NCBI GenBank assembly: GCA_006503475.1 | Contig: RSEH01000321.1 | Location: 1 to 48,061 of the forward strand | Length of the DNA stretch: 48,061 nt | Source of the DNA: Stentor roeselii | Lineage: Eukaryota > Ciliophora > Heterotrichea > Heterotrichida > Stentoridae | Direction of reading: 5' to 3' | Shown: positions 1 to 8,580 of the stretch, piece by piece | How positions within the stretch are numbered: the first letter of the stretch is position 1 | How the letters are laid out: every line of letters begins with the position of its first letter | The notes under the pieces: generated by a model | What the model was told of the DNA's origin: nothing | Databases searched by the model: none | Seen by the model: the letters and a program-made list of their open reading frames with translations, nothing else | Made by a program: the position numbers and the translations under genes

Positions 1-104
1 AAGGATTTGGAATAGTTTGTGACTAGGGCATAGCAATCGGAACATTTTCGATGTTTTTTGAGCTGATCTTGAGAAGGTGATTTCGGAGACCTGGATTTTT
101 TCAT
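1..104 (-). CDS. Partial hypothetical protein, N-terminus only, runs off left edge
   Basis: Reading leftwards from 104, an ATG in the context TATAAATG opens a frame that stays open to base 1 (34 full codons). The context matches many start sites in this window. The visible peptide begins MKKSRSPKSPSQDQLKKHRK and then contains a CxxC pair (CSDC). The N-terminus is basic and Ser/Pro-rich. The protein cannot be identified from this fragment. Its start and a weak small frame at 167-256 on the other strand would be divergent neighbours. Confidence 0.5.
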   Translation of the reverse strand, partial: MKKSRSPKSPSQDQLKKHRKCSDCYALVTNYSKS

Positions 105-166
105 TTATATTAAAATATGGAAGACATATTATTTACTTATAGATTTCAGAAATTTTTTTTTAAGAT

Positions 167-256
167 ATGGAAAAATTGTTGCCGATTGATTCTGATTTAG
201 TTTTAAAGTCTTTTTCTCCAGCTGATCTTGTCGATAACCTCTTGGAACTTAATTGA
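167..256 (+). other. Small open frame of uncertain status (29 codons)
   Basis: An ATG at 167 opens a 29-codon frame ending in TGA at 254-256. Its composition is protein-like (MEKLLPIDSD..., then SFSPADLVDNLLELN), unlike the surrounding AT-rich DNA. No upstream exon joined by a 15-nt intron could be found. It may be a relic or chance. The stretch 257-437 shows no further coding signal. Confidence 0.15.
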
Positions 257-437
257 ACTGAGATATATGTCCCCTTGACATTAAAAAATACAAAACAATT
301 CACATTAAAGCTTTTTTTACAGTAGTTCTCATAGTTGAAGTATTAAAATTTGGAAAATGGTCAATTTAGAATATAAAAAGATTCTGAATTTATTCTGATT
401 TAAATTCAGATAAAGAAATTCTTGATTGGTCTTCGAG

Positions 438-860
438 TTAAGGAATTATTGAAACTAGCTCTGTTTTTAAGTAATACTTGACTAGTGACTGGGGCCTTCT
501 ACCTTTTATGACCCTTTTCTTAAAAAAACCATCGTAACCTTCTGATATCTCCAGGTAGTCCTGATGACCATTTAGACCGTTCAGTCTCTCTGTTTTTCAC
601 CATTTCTTGTGAGCTCCTATTCACCTAAATAAAGAATCATCAACTTTTATCGCCCTAATATTTAAAGTCCTAAGATAATTACTATTAAAAACACCCAAAT
701 AAACTAACCGATATAAAATTTGAATATCATCCACTTCCAATATAAATATAAGCTCTCTTTCAGTTTAACTAAATCACACGAGAGATTACTGAAGCAAAAC
801 CTGTTGGCTAAGAAATAATTCATTCTGTATGAAAACCTGCACATGGTACAACTCTCTCAT
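438..860 (-). pseudogene. Pseudogene: one continuous frame with five in-frame stops
   Basis: From an ATG at 860 a single minus-strand frame runs 140 codons to a TAA at 438-440 with no frameshift. It is broken by TAA, TGA and TAA near the start and by two TGAs further on. The stretches between stops are strongly protein-like, for example ELIFILEVDDIQILYRLVYL, LNGHQDYLEISEGYDGFF and KYYLKTELVSIIP. The same frame may extend upstream of 860 through another TAA. No 15-nt GT...AG element removes the stops cleanly. I do not recognise the family. It resembles the decayed genes at the right end of the window in its mode of decay. Confidence 0.5.
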
Positions 861-1140
861 ATCAATTTCCTTAACCAATAATTAAGGTCCCAAAGAAAGA
901 TATGATTAATTTAATTTAATATAGAGAAAATTAAATGCTTGAAATATTTCGCATCATATATCGGGGCAATATTCAAAGTAAAGACTCAAAAATATGTACT
1001 TAAAAAAATGCACTAAAATTAGAAAGAAAGCTACAATAAATAAGTTCATCAAAAGCAATCTAATCAAAGTGATAATCTCTAAAACTATTAATCTTATCCA
1101 ATCTATACAAAAAATATTAAAACCTTACCAATATTTGAAT

Positions 1141-1695
1141 ATGGCTTCAGAGAATACAGAATATTTACTAAAAGTGTTACTTCTCGGTACTTGTGAACTA
1201 AGCAAAGCATTTTTCCAGATGATTTTACAGAAATATTCACTTGATGATGTCTATGTGCCTATCACTGGAAAGACTTGGAGAGTTTTTCACAAAATCATTA
1301 ACAAGTACTTGTTTCGTGTTTATATTCAAGATACTTTTACAGGAATTAGTTTTTCAAATCTTGAATCTAAGTCTTTATTAAATTGGGATGCTGGAGTTCT
1401 TGTTTTTGATTGTAACAATTATCAGGATTTTTTAAATGCTTCAAGAGGACTTGAGGATGTGACTAGCAATTCAACAGTTTTTTTTATTGTCATCGGAATT
1501 GTTTTTAATGATGAAACTCGTGAAGTCAGGTTTGATGATGCGCTGAGGTTATGCGAAGAGTTTAATGTTCTTTACACTGAACTAGACCTAATTTCAAAAG
1601 ATTTTTCATTTGAAATCTTAGAAATCCTAATCCAAGCTAAATTCTCTCCATTACTCCAAAAAACCCCCGAAGTCCTCGAAAATCTAAAACCCTAA
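1141..1695 (+). CDS. Degenerate Ras/Rab-like small GTPase (probably does not bind GTP normally)
   Basis: The 184-aa protein has the strand order of a small GTPase fold: beta-1 KVLLLG at residues 11-16, a switch II-like DTFTG at 64-68, then AGVLVFDCNN resembling the Rab VYDxT segment. The P-loop is ruined: the G1 position reads GTCELSKA instead of GxxxxGKS/T, and no NKxD motif follows (IGIVFND sits there). A frame extends upstream to 994 through a low-complexity Lys/Ile-rich stretch; I prefer the ATG at 1141, where fold-like sequence begins. It probably works, if at all, as a pseudo-GTPase. What is seen is the fold and motif loss; the role is inference. Confidence 0.65.
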   Translation: MASENTEYLLKVLLLGTCELSKAFFQMILQKYSLDDVYVPITGKTWRVFHKIINKYLFRVYIQDTFTGISFSNLESKSLLNWDAGVLVFDCNNYQDFLNASRGLEDVTSNSTVFFIVIGIVFNDETREVRFDDALRLCEEFNVLYTELDLISKDFSFEILEILIQAKFSPLLQKTPEVLENLKP

Positions 1696-1843
1696 CACCC
1701 CTAAAAAACTAAAAAAAAACTTCAAAACCCACCAAATCAAAATTTCCAAAAAAACCTAATCCAAAATCTAATCCGTTGAAAAAAAATCCCAAAAAACCAT
1801 CAAAAGATAAGATGGTAAAAAATCCAGTAAAAATCCCTAATAA

Positions 1844-2737
1844 ATGGTCTTTAACAACAAGTATGTCTGCATGTTTTTCCTCTTAGGCGAGGTATTAATC
1901 GAGCACATCCAAGCAATGTCCTTCTTAAAAAACGCTCCAGACCGTTCAGTCGAGTGGAACTCAGAAGCAAGAGACGTTTTCGACGTCCTCGCAAGAATCG
2001 CCCTGAGATTCTACGACTCCACCTTTGAAGGTCTTTACATAACTGCCGCAATAATCGTAGGTTTGACTACTATTTTCTACCTTATCACAAACAAGCCTCT
2101 TCACCGTCTTCACAAAAGTAAAAACTTTGCGATTTGCTTACTTGTTTGGTTCTTCGAGCACATCTTATTCGGCATCGGGTACATTCCTTTACTTTCCCAG
2201 TTCGTAGAAGTCGAGTACTGTCGAGTTGACGGCAAAATCGAGAGATTCTCAGATATTACCTGCTGGGAAAAGAAACATATGACAATGGTCGTCGTTGGGT
2301 ACATTCTTGCCGGTTTTACTTTATTCATCTCTGGAGTCATTTGCGCTGCTTTTAAAAGTGAGAGAAATGGAATAGAAAGAAAATTCGGAAATGAAAGTTA
2401 TTTCTTAGGCATGTATAAACTACTTCTTTTTGGAGTTGTTTTCTTACTTGGACCTATTCATGACCCTGTTCCTGGAATTGTTTTAACTGTTTTAGTCATT
2501 GCTTATTTATTCGTGTATGAAGCTTATGCTGAACTCTTTGTTGCTAGCACTTATATGGCGGTACTTGTTGGACAACTTTGGGTCTTTATTTGTGCTGCTA
2601 CTTTAGAGAACGAAAGTTATGGAAGTGACATGCTCGCTGCTTGGATTCCTTTCATTGTTCTTGGATTTGCGATTTTGCCTTTGAAGTCTTTGGTTTATCA
2701 TCGAGTTCCCAAGGTGTTGCCTGTTGAGAAGCAGTAG
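1844..2737 (+). CDS. Multi-pass membrane protein, about seven TM segments
   Basis: A 297-aa protein starting at an AATAAATG context. After a soluble N-terminal stretch (residues 25-58), hydrophobic segments lie near residues 60-81, 93-117, 145-169, 187-205, 208-230, 234-254 and 263-285. A cysteine-containing loop between TM2 and TM3 (CRVDG...DITCWEKKH) would be extracytoplasmic or lumenal. The N-terminal 20 residues are also hydrophobic and could be an extra helix or signal. I do not recognise the family. The loop with two cysteines before the third helix resembles ciliate multi-TM sensory proteins, but this is only an impression. The next gene on the same strand starts 14 bp after its stop. 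Confidence 0.7.
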   Translation: MVFNNKYVCMFFLLGEVLIEHIQAMSFLKNAPDRSVEWNSEARDVFDVLARIALRFYDSTFEGLYITAAIIVGLTTIFYLITNKPLHRLHKSKNFAICLLVWFFEHILFGIGYIPLLSQFVEVEYCRVDGKIERFSDITCWEKKHMTMVVVGYILAGFTLFISGVICAAFKSERNGIERKFGNESYFLGMYKLLLFGVVFLLGPIHDPVPGIVLTVLVIAYLFVYEAYAELFVASTYMAVLVGQLWVFICAATLENESYGSDMLAAWIPFIVLGFAILPLKSLVYHRVPKVLPVEKQ

Positions 2738-2751
2738 TTTAGTTATAATTC

Positions 2752-5700
2752 ATGGATTCAAACTTAAAAGTTGCTGGACTCAGTTCAAGGATTCAGGCTA
2801 ACATGAGTGGAATATTTGAAAACATTCCTAACTTTCCAAAAGCACCGAGTTTCTTCGAGGCCTTGCAAGCCAAACCAGATATGATCGCTCGAAGGATAAA
2901 GTCTGGCAGAAATCCAAGTACTGGAATGATGAATAAGGGAAACTCGATGAGTCCTTTAAGACCTTCTACAGCTGCAACTGGACCTACTTATGCGTTTAGA
3001 CCCGATACGGCTAAACATTATGACCCTTCCAAGTTGAATGCCCGGGTTATTGAAGGATGGATTAACTCGACTTTGACTGATGCGGAGTATTTGGACATCC
3101 CGGGCTGTCTCACGAAACCAGAAAAAAAACTACCAATGGTTCGTTTCGGAATAGACCGAGCAACTCTAGTGGTAACATTCACTTAGAACTCAGGCGTTCC
3201 TTCCACCGAAGTAGACTCAATATACCAGTCGTTATTCGTTCATTCAATCGCCTTTTACCAGACCCTCTGCAAAGTCTTAGAGCACAGCAGTAAGAAGTAC
3301 ACAATAGTGACAGGTCTTTGGAAGGTTTTCGCAATTCTTCTCGAGTACTGCTGCAAATTAGACTACAAGATGATAATCACTACTTTAAACATCGAGAAAA
3401 AAGAAGAACTCGAACAACTTGAGCAAAGTTACAAGAACCAGCTGATGTTTTACGAAGAAAATCAAAGAACTCTTGAGAACACAATCGAAGAAATGAAAGA
3501 AAAAATGAGAAAACTTCAAGTAAGACTAGATTTGGAAGTGCAAAAAAAAGAAGAACTTGAAGATGAACTAATGCAAAAAGGATCAGGTCATGAAGAAGAA
3601 GTCTCTACAAGAATTCAATTCGAATCTAAAGTAAACCAAATGTACGCAAAACAACGAGACATGGAAGCGAAAACAGTCACTTTACAAGAAGTAATCGATG
3701 ACCTTCAAAGAACCCTGGACTTAAAATCTCAACAGCTCTTTAAAGACAAAAAAACAATGGAAGATCTTTTATCAGGAAAAGAAAAACTTGATAATGAGAA
3801 TAAAAGACTTGAAGACCGCTTTCGTCAACTGGACCTTGTCAAGCAAAACCTGGAACAACGACTTAATGAGAGTTATTCTCGTAATGATGAACTTAATGAA
3901 AACTTCAGTCGAGTTTCAGCTTTGAACATAGAAGCTCAAAACAGTTTAACTCAGAGAAAAATCGAAATTGAAGACAAAAAAATGGAAATTCAAGTAAAAC
4001 AAGCGACAGTAGCAAAACTTGAAAAGCTTATCGAAGAGTTAAAACAGGAAAAAATCACTTTTCTTAAAAGAATCATCGAACTTGAGTCAATCATCACAGA
4101 AGAACATGACAAAAACAACATTTTCAAGCAAGAATACGCAAGAATCCGAGAATCTGATAACTTCTACGCAGTGGAATACATGAAAAGTAAAGAAAAATGT
4201 GAGGACCTTGAAAGAAAACTAGAAGAACTTCAAGATGATAAAACAAAATTAAAAATTCACCTCGAATCTACTGTCCAAGGCTACGAAGAATACAAAATTC
4301 AACTAAAAAAAGCCCAGGAGCGAATTGAAGACATGAATAAAGGCCGCAGGTCAATTGAAGAAATGAACGAAATCCTTCATTCACGTCTTGCAGAAAGGAC
4401 TGAAGAGGTAAAAGACCTCAGAAGTCTCAACCTGGAGTTAAAAGACGACATCGAAAAAGCAAAAACTCGTGAAAGTGGCTTGGAAAATGAAATCACAACT
4501 TTAACAATCAAGTTAAAATCAGTGGAAAAACAATATGAAGCTAATAAAGAAACTATGCAACAGAAAATCAACAGTCTTTCTGATATCATCAGTTCTGAAA
4601 AGAAAATCAGGGAAAGTTGGATCTTGAAATTTGAAGAAGAACAAAAAAATCTTAGCATGGCGAATCGAATGTTAGTCGCTTCTCAAGATCAACAAAATGA
4701 ACTTTCAATGAAACTTAACTCTTCTGTTCTTGCTAATGAGGAAAAAGCTCAGAAGCTTAAAATGCTTGGAGGGAAAAATAATGATTTACTTGAAGAACTC
4801 ATGGAACTTAAAGCGACTCAAGAAGAACTTATCAGAAAAAATAAAACTTTTCAAATGCTTTATGAAAACTCTGAAAAAGAAAGAATTATTTTGATTAAAA
4901 ATCATGCTGCTGAAATGGAATATTTTAGAGAAGTCCAACAAGAAAACAATGAAAACTTTAAAGCGAGTATGGAAGATCTTCATATGGCAGCAGCGAATAA
5001 CTGGACTTTATATTTAGAAAAATGTGAAAAATTCCATGAATTGTTTGAAAATTTTACAAAGTTGATGGAACTTCAGAAGTTGACTTCTGAAAGATTAGAG
5101 AAAAGTCAAGAATATAACAGTCGGGTCATGATGTTCATTGAAGAACTTGAACCTTTCGCCATTGCAACTGAAACAAACTTAGAAATAACAACTGAAAGAC
5201 TTGACTTATTAGAACAAGAACATAATTCTCTTATAAAAGAACATTCTCATTTTCTCAGTCTTATTCCAGAAGAGCTAAAAGATGAAGAAGACCCTTTTCA
5301 GGTCCTAACTGGAAAAATCAATGATTTAAGTGAAACCTTAAAAGAAATCGAGTATTTCAAAAGTCACATGATTGACTTCGAAGTCCAATATGACTACTTC
5401 GTCCCTGTCTTCGATGAAAACACTCAAACCGACATCGGCTTTTCTTTCTTCGAAAAAAGAAGAATGAGTTCCAGTGGCACTCCACATTCAGGCTCTCAAA
5501 GAGTCTACAGCGCTAAAAGTCGTGAAGGCCCTGCAGTCATTGAAGAGTACCCAAAAAAGAAAAACCCGAAAATCCCTCCACAAAGCTCTGAATCCGCCCT
5601 TCGAGAAGAAAGTCCTTTTAACATGACAAGTGTTTATAACCAAAGCTTTAACAACTTGAAAAATCTTCCTGCAATTAAAACAGTTCAAAGCAGTTTAAAA

Positions 5701-5784
5701 CCACTTCCACCTGCACCGGCTGATATAAAAAGATTGATAAAAACTGCAAATTCAAGAAGAAAGAATGATACGAATTTTTTATAG
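2752..5784 (+). CDS. Large coiled-coil protein with conserved-looking N-terminal domain (two exons)
   Basis: Exon 1 (2752-3171) and exon 2 (3187-5784) flank a 15-nt intron and encode 1005 aa. Without splicing the first exon hits the intron's own TAG. Residues about 90-200 form a compact globular-looking region (RVIEGWINSTLTDAEYLDIP, then DSIYQSLFVHSIAFYQTL). From about residue 205 to 770 the protein is almost continuous Glu/Lys/Gln-rich coiled coil. The last 150 residues are Ser/Pro/Lys-rich and look disordered. This layout fits a cytoskeletal, basal-body or axonemal protein. I cannot name an orthologue. Codon use is uniform across both exons. Confidence 0.85.
3172..3186 (+). other. 15-nt spliceosomal intron in the coiled-coil gene
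   Basis: The sequence is GTAACATTCACTTAG. It ends in an in-frame TAG, so retention would truncate the protein after 144 residues. Removal joins ATLV to NSGVPSTEVD in frame and extends the reading frame by 865 codons. Phase 0. Confidence 0.85.
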
Positions 5785-5855
5785 TAATTAAGAATGTAAA
5801 AATCCTGATTTTTTAGAAATTTTTTATTTCTAATCCATTCTCATTAAACATTACT

Positions 5856-6167
5856 TTAATCTTCTTGTTCTGATCTTCTTATTTCATGTAATTGGATTTC
5901 TTGAGGCTCTGAAGGAATTTCTTGGTAACCTTGGAAGATCTTGTTTCGAGCTCGCTTGAATCGACGATAAAACCAAAATATCGGGAAAATCGCGTAAATC
6001 GCACTTGCCACGTAACAAGCGACTCCAGCTTTTCCTGAGTTTTCAAGACGGTTGTAAGGATAGTCAACGCTGATAGTGACACCTAACCCCAGCTAAGTAA
6101 CCTTTACAAGGAAGACCCAGCCAGTGAGTGATAAGATCAAACAATAGCTGGAGCAAATTTCAAGCAT
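5856..6167 (-). CDS. Small two-TM membrane protein, possibly ribonuclease kappa (RNASEK)-like; two exons
   Basis: This gene is visible only after removing a 15-nt intron. Exon 1 is 6108-6167 and exon 2 is 5856-6092, together 98 aa. The protein starts MLEICSSYCLILSLTGWVFL and continues LGLGVTISVD. The first TM spans about residues 6-28; a second (VACYVASAIYAIFPIFWFY) lies near 43-62, followed by a basic RRFKRAR stop-transfer and an acidic tail. Size, two-helix plan and the cysteine-bearing first helix recall the RNASEK family associated with V-ATPase; this link is from memory and weak. Its start codon lies only 9 bp from the start codon of the divergent U-box gene. Confidence 0.75.
6093..6107 (-). 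other. 15-nt spliceosomal intron in the small two-TM gene
   Basis: On the minus strand it reads GTAAAGGTTACTTAG. It contains an in-frame TAG. Removal joins codon 20 to codon 21 (WVFL to LGLG) and yields one continuous 98-codon frame. Phase 0. Confidence 0.85.
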
Positions 6168-6176
6168 TTTTTATAA

Positions 6177-6593
6177 ATGTCTGTCACTCACTGCATGTTT
6201 TCTGGAATGCCGCTCAAACAACCTGTAGTTTGTCTAAAGTCAGGCCTTGTTTTTGAACAAGCCGTTGCTTTTCGTTATGTAGAAATGACTGGAAAATGTC
6301 CAATCTCCGGAATAGACATTGAAATCAAGGATTTTGTGCCTGTTCAGCCAACATGCAGAGAAAAAAACCAAGAAAGTGATGCTGAAAAAGTCGCTTTTGT
6401 GTTTGAATTGATGAGGGACAAGTGGATCGAAGTAATTTTAGAGAACTTTAAACTTAAAATGCAAAATTTTGAGTTCAAGGAACAAATCGCTTTAGCTAAA
6501 AGTCAACTTCAAGCTGCATTAATTGGAATTGCAAGGACTTTAGGTGAAAATCAAGGATTTTCCAGAAGTTTAAAAGATTTGAAGAAACTTTAG
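6177..6593 (+). CDS. Prp19-like U-box protein without WD40 domain
   Basis: The 138-aa protein matches the N-terminal part of pre-mRNA splicing ubiquitin ligase Prp19. A U-box begins at residue 1 (THCMFSGMPLKQPVVCLKSG, then GKCPISGIDIEIKDFVPVQP). A short helix with the typical RDKWIEVILENFKLK segment and a tetramerisation coiled coil follow at about 75-130. Prp19 normally has about 500 residues and a C-terminal WD40 propeller that binds substrates; here the frame stops after the coiled coil and a DHHC-like gene begins 34 bp later. Either a WD40 partner is encoded elsewhere or this is a paralogue that can assemble with full Prp19. Start context TATAAATG. Confidence 0.8.
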   Translation: MSVTHCMFSGMPLKQPVVCLKSGLVFEQAVAFRYVEMTGKCPISGIDIEIKDFVPVQPTCREKNQESDAEKVAFVFELMRDKWIEVILENFKLKMQNFEFKEQIALAKSQLQAALIGIARTLGENQGFSRSLKDLKKL

Positions 6594-6627
6594 GGTTAGA
6601 GGTTAGTTGAATGGGGTAACTTGATAA

Positions 6628-7224
6628 ATGAAAAGAGTTTTTTTTCCGAATCCTGCATCGTTTTTGGGATTTCAAGCTTGTATTGGAATCGCGAGTTTTT
6701 GGAGGGAGAGACAGGAGGATGATGTGGTTTTTCTTATTTTGTCGGCTTTGGTCATGTCTCAAGCTTTTTTGTTGTTTCTTTCAGATCCTTCTCAAAATTA
6801 TCATAATGAGAGGAATCCGTTGATGTATCTTTCGATTAGAAATAAAAGAACTGCTGCTAATGGAAATCAGCTTGAGGTTTATTCTTCAAGTTTTCGACAA
6901 TTTTCAACAGTTTCTATGAAATTTTGTGAGACTTGTAAGCTATCTATGAATGAAGATACTGAACATTGCACTCAATGTGGAGTATGTATATCAGGCTTTC
7001 AGAATCATTGCATTTATTTATCGAACTGTATTGGTAGTTCAAACAAGTACTTATTCTACCTCTTCCTATCAACATTACAAATCTGGAACCTATCAAACCT
7101 AAGATTTTCCATAACCCTAATCTTCTCAAAAGACCTTTCAATCCTTCCCTTCCTTCTCCTCAGCCTTTTATTCGAAGTATACCTTCTAGCCCTAAGTCTT
7201 TTAAAATATTTGATTCACAGTTAA
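6628..7224 (+). CDS. DHHC palmitoyltransferase-like protein with altered catalytic motif
   Basis: The 198-aa protein carries the cysteine-rich domain of zDHHC S-acyltransferases: FCETCKLSMNEDTEHCTQCG, then FQNHCIYLSNCIGSSNKYLF. The canonical DHHCPWVNNCIG reads QNHCIYLSNCIG, so the D and first H (residues 125-126) are replaced while the second His127 and catalytic Cys128 remain. The downstream NCIG-x2-N-x-YF motif is kept. Hydrophobic helices lie near 33-52, 140-160 and 170-195. Activity is uncertain: variants such as DHYC can work, but loss of both D and H usually cripples autoacylation. Membrane-bound, probably Golgi or ER. Start context GATAAATG. Confidence 0.8.
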   Translation: MKRVFFPNPASFLGFQACIGIASFWRERQEDDVVFLILSALVMSQAFLLFLSDPSQNYHNERNPLMYLSIRNKRTAANGNQLEVYSSSFRQFSTVSMKFCETCKLSMNEDTEHCTQCGVCISGFQNHCIYLSNCIGSSNKYLFYLFLSTLQIWNLSNLRFSITLIFSKDLSILPFLLLSLLFEVYLLALSLLKYLIHS

Positions 7225-7246
7225 CTACCTAAAAATCTAAAATTAA

Positions 7247-7573
7247 ATGGATATAATGTTTTTACGTCTGCTATCACGTTGTGTAACAAACAACACTCCT
7301 AAAATCTCAAGAGACGTATACGGAAACCCTGTGGACATCACGAAGCCTCATCAAGCGAGTAAATTAACTCATTTATCAGACGCCGAAGAATGGGTTCACA
7401 AGATTCCTCCAATAGTCGTAAATGACAACATCGTGCGTTGCGGAGGAGTAAAAGCGACAGGCCTGGGCCACCCAGTGGTTTATCTCCAACTAAACAAGAA
7501 GAACCCTCACGAGCCTGAGACTTGCAAATGGTGCGGTTTGAGATATATTCGAAATCCTCAACTAAATCATTAG
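7247..7573 (+). CDS. NDUFS6: NADH dehydrogenase (complex I) iron-sulfur protein 6, 13 kDa subunit
   Basis: The 108-aa protein has the zinc-finger CHCC domain of mitochondrial complex I subunit NDUFS6. Zinc ligands are visible: Cys65 in RCGG, His75 in GLGHPVVYLQLN, and Cys93/Cys96 in ETCKWCGLRY. The N-terminal 20 residues are basic and hydroxylated without acidic residues apart from Asp2, suiting a mitochondrial presequence. The subunit binds zinc and acts in late assembly of the N-module. Length is usual for the family. A second ATG at codon 4 could also be used. Confidence 0.9.
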   Translation: MDIMFLRLLSRCVTNNTPKISRDVYGNPVDITKPHQASKLTHLSDAEEWVHKIPPIVVNDNIVRCGGVKATGLGHPVVYLQLNKKNPHEPETCKWCGLRYIRNPQLNH

Positions 7574-7598
7574 AATTATCGCTTTGAATATAGAATAA

Positions 7599-8504
7599 TT
7601 AAAGTCGCGGCCAGAAAAACGACAAAATATGAAAAGCCTCAACACCTCGAATTCGAGCAACTTTCATCAACTGGGCTAAAATGAAGACCAGTCGATAAGC
7701 TTTTCGGTATTTTTTTTTCTTTATTGAACCTAAAAGGCGCCCTGTTTGGATCAAGTTGCTTGCGTTTACTATTGAACTGAAAATACTTTCTTGCTGCAAA
7801 AGTCGCTTCGCTTTAAATAAATATTTCTGGTCTTCTGATGAACTAATCCCGGAAAAGGGATAAGGAAGTTTTATTACTTCGAATTCTTGTTTTTCAGCAA
7901 GGAATAAAAAGTCGTTTATTGAAAAAGCACCGATTTTTGAGTAGTCTAGAGAAGAAGAGTACTTTCGTAGAAGGTGCTCGATTTCAGGGTGACTTGCAAG
8001 GATTCCATCTGAACAAATCGGTGATTCACTGTCGTCGTTTTTGACTTTTAACGGGATTTTCAGCTTTTCTAAGAAAAAAAGTGAGATCCAGGTGTTGACT
8101 GCTTTTAAGTAATTGTAATGTTTTCCTATCATTCGAGTTAAATTGTTTAAAAAGGCTTGTCTTGATGATGGCTTTAGTCGAAGGACCAGAGGTTTTCGAC
8201 TCATGACTAAAAAGTAATAAGCTGGCATTTCCTGCACTTTTGGAGGACCTATTTGAAGGCAGGTCTTATCTTCAAGTAAAACTGCGACATGGTCGAAATA
8301 AGAACAGGCCATCGACCTGAGGACTTCGTAACTTGGCGACATTGGAGTCTGGGTCTGAATGATTTTTACCAAAATAATGTCCCCTGGCAACAAGGAAGAC
8401 GCGATTTGACTTGCGAATTCTTTTTCTTCTTCATTTATTTTCAACTTTTTCGCTATTGCCAGGCTTTCAGGAGCGACTACTCGGTTTACTACTTCTACTA
8501 ACAT
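7599..8504 (-). CDS. NlpC/P60-superfamily (YiiX-like) permuted papain-fold cysteine peptidase
   Basis: The 301-aa protein has the pattern of the circularly permuted NlpC/P60 group: LLPGDIILVK at 38-47, then FDHVAVLLEDKT with the likely catalytic His72, and a downstream Cys164 in SPICSDGILASHPEI. The His-before-Cys order fits the permuted family known from bacteria and ciliates. Cleavage of small amide or lipid substrates is possible; the substrate is unknown. The region after residue 200 is basic and helical. It is the first of three consecutive minus-strand genes (this one and two HIT proteins). Its 3' end faces NDUFS6 with 25 bp between stop codons. Confidence 0.7.
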   Translation of the reverse strand: MLVEVVNRVVAPESLAIAKKLKINEEEKEFASQIASSLLPGDIILVKIIQTQTPMSPSYEVLRSMACSYFDHVAVLLEDKTCLQIGPPKVQEMPAYYFLVMSRKPLVLRLKPSSRQAFLNNLTRMIGKHYNYLKAVNTWISLFFLEKLKIPLKVKNDDSESPICSDGILASHPEIEHLLRKYSSSLDYSKIGAFSINDFLFLAEKQEFEVIKLPYPFSGISSSEDQKYLFKAKRLLQQESIFSSIVNASNLIQTGRLLGSIKKKKYRKAYRLVFILAQLMKVARIRGVEAFHILSFFWPRL

Positions 8505-8580
8505 GCTGATTGGGTGTTACTTGAACAGGTCTTCAGCTTTTTGGGATTTCAGCTGGTTGCTGATGAACATTTAGAAGTTA

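Noticed and set aside
569-583. 15-nt intron-like elements that might remove the stops in the left pseudogene
   Set aside because: Candidates near the stops either create a new TGA at the junction or leave others in place, so splicing does not rescue the frame.
994-1140. 49-codon N-terminal extension of the small GTPase
   Set aside because: Lys/Ile-rich low complexity without conservation cues; the GTPase fold starts right after the ATG at 1141.
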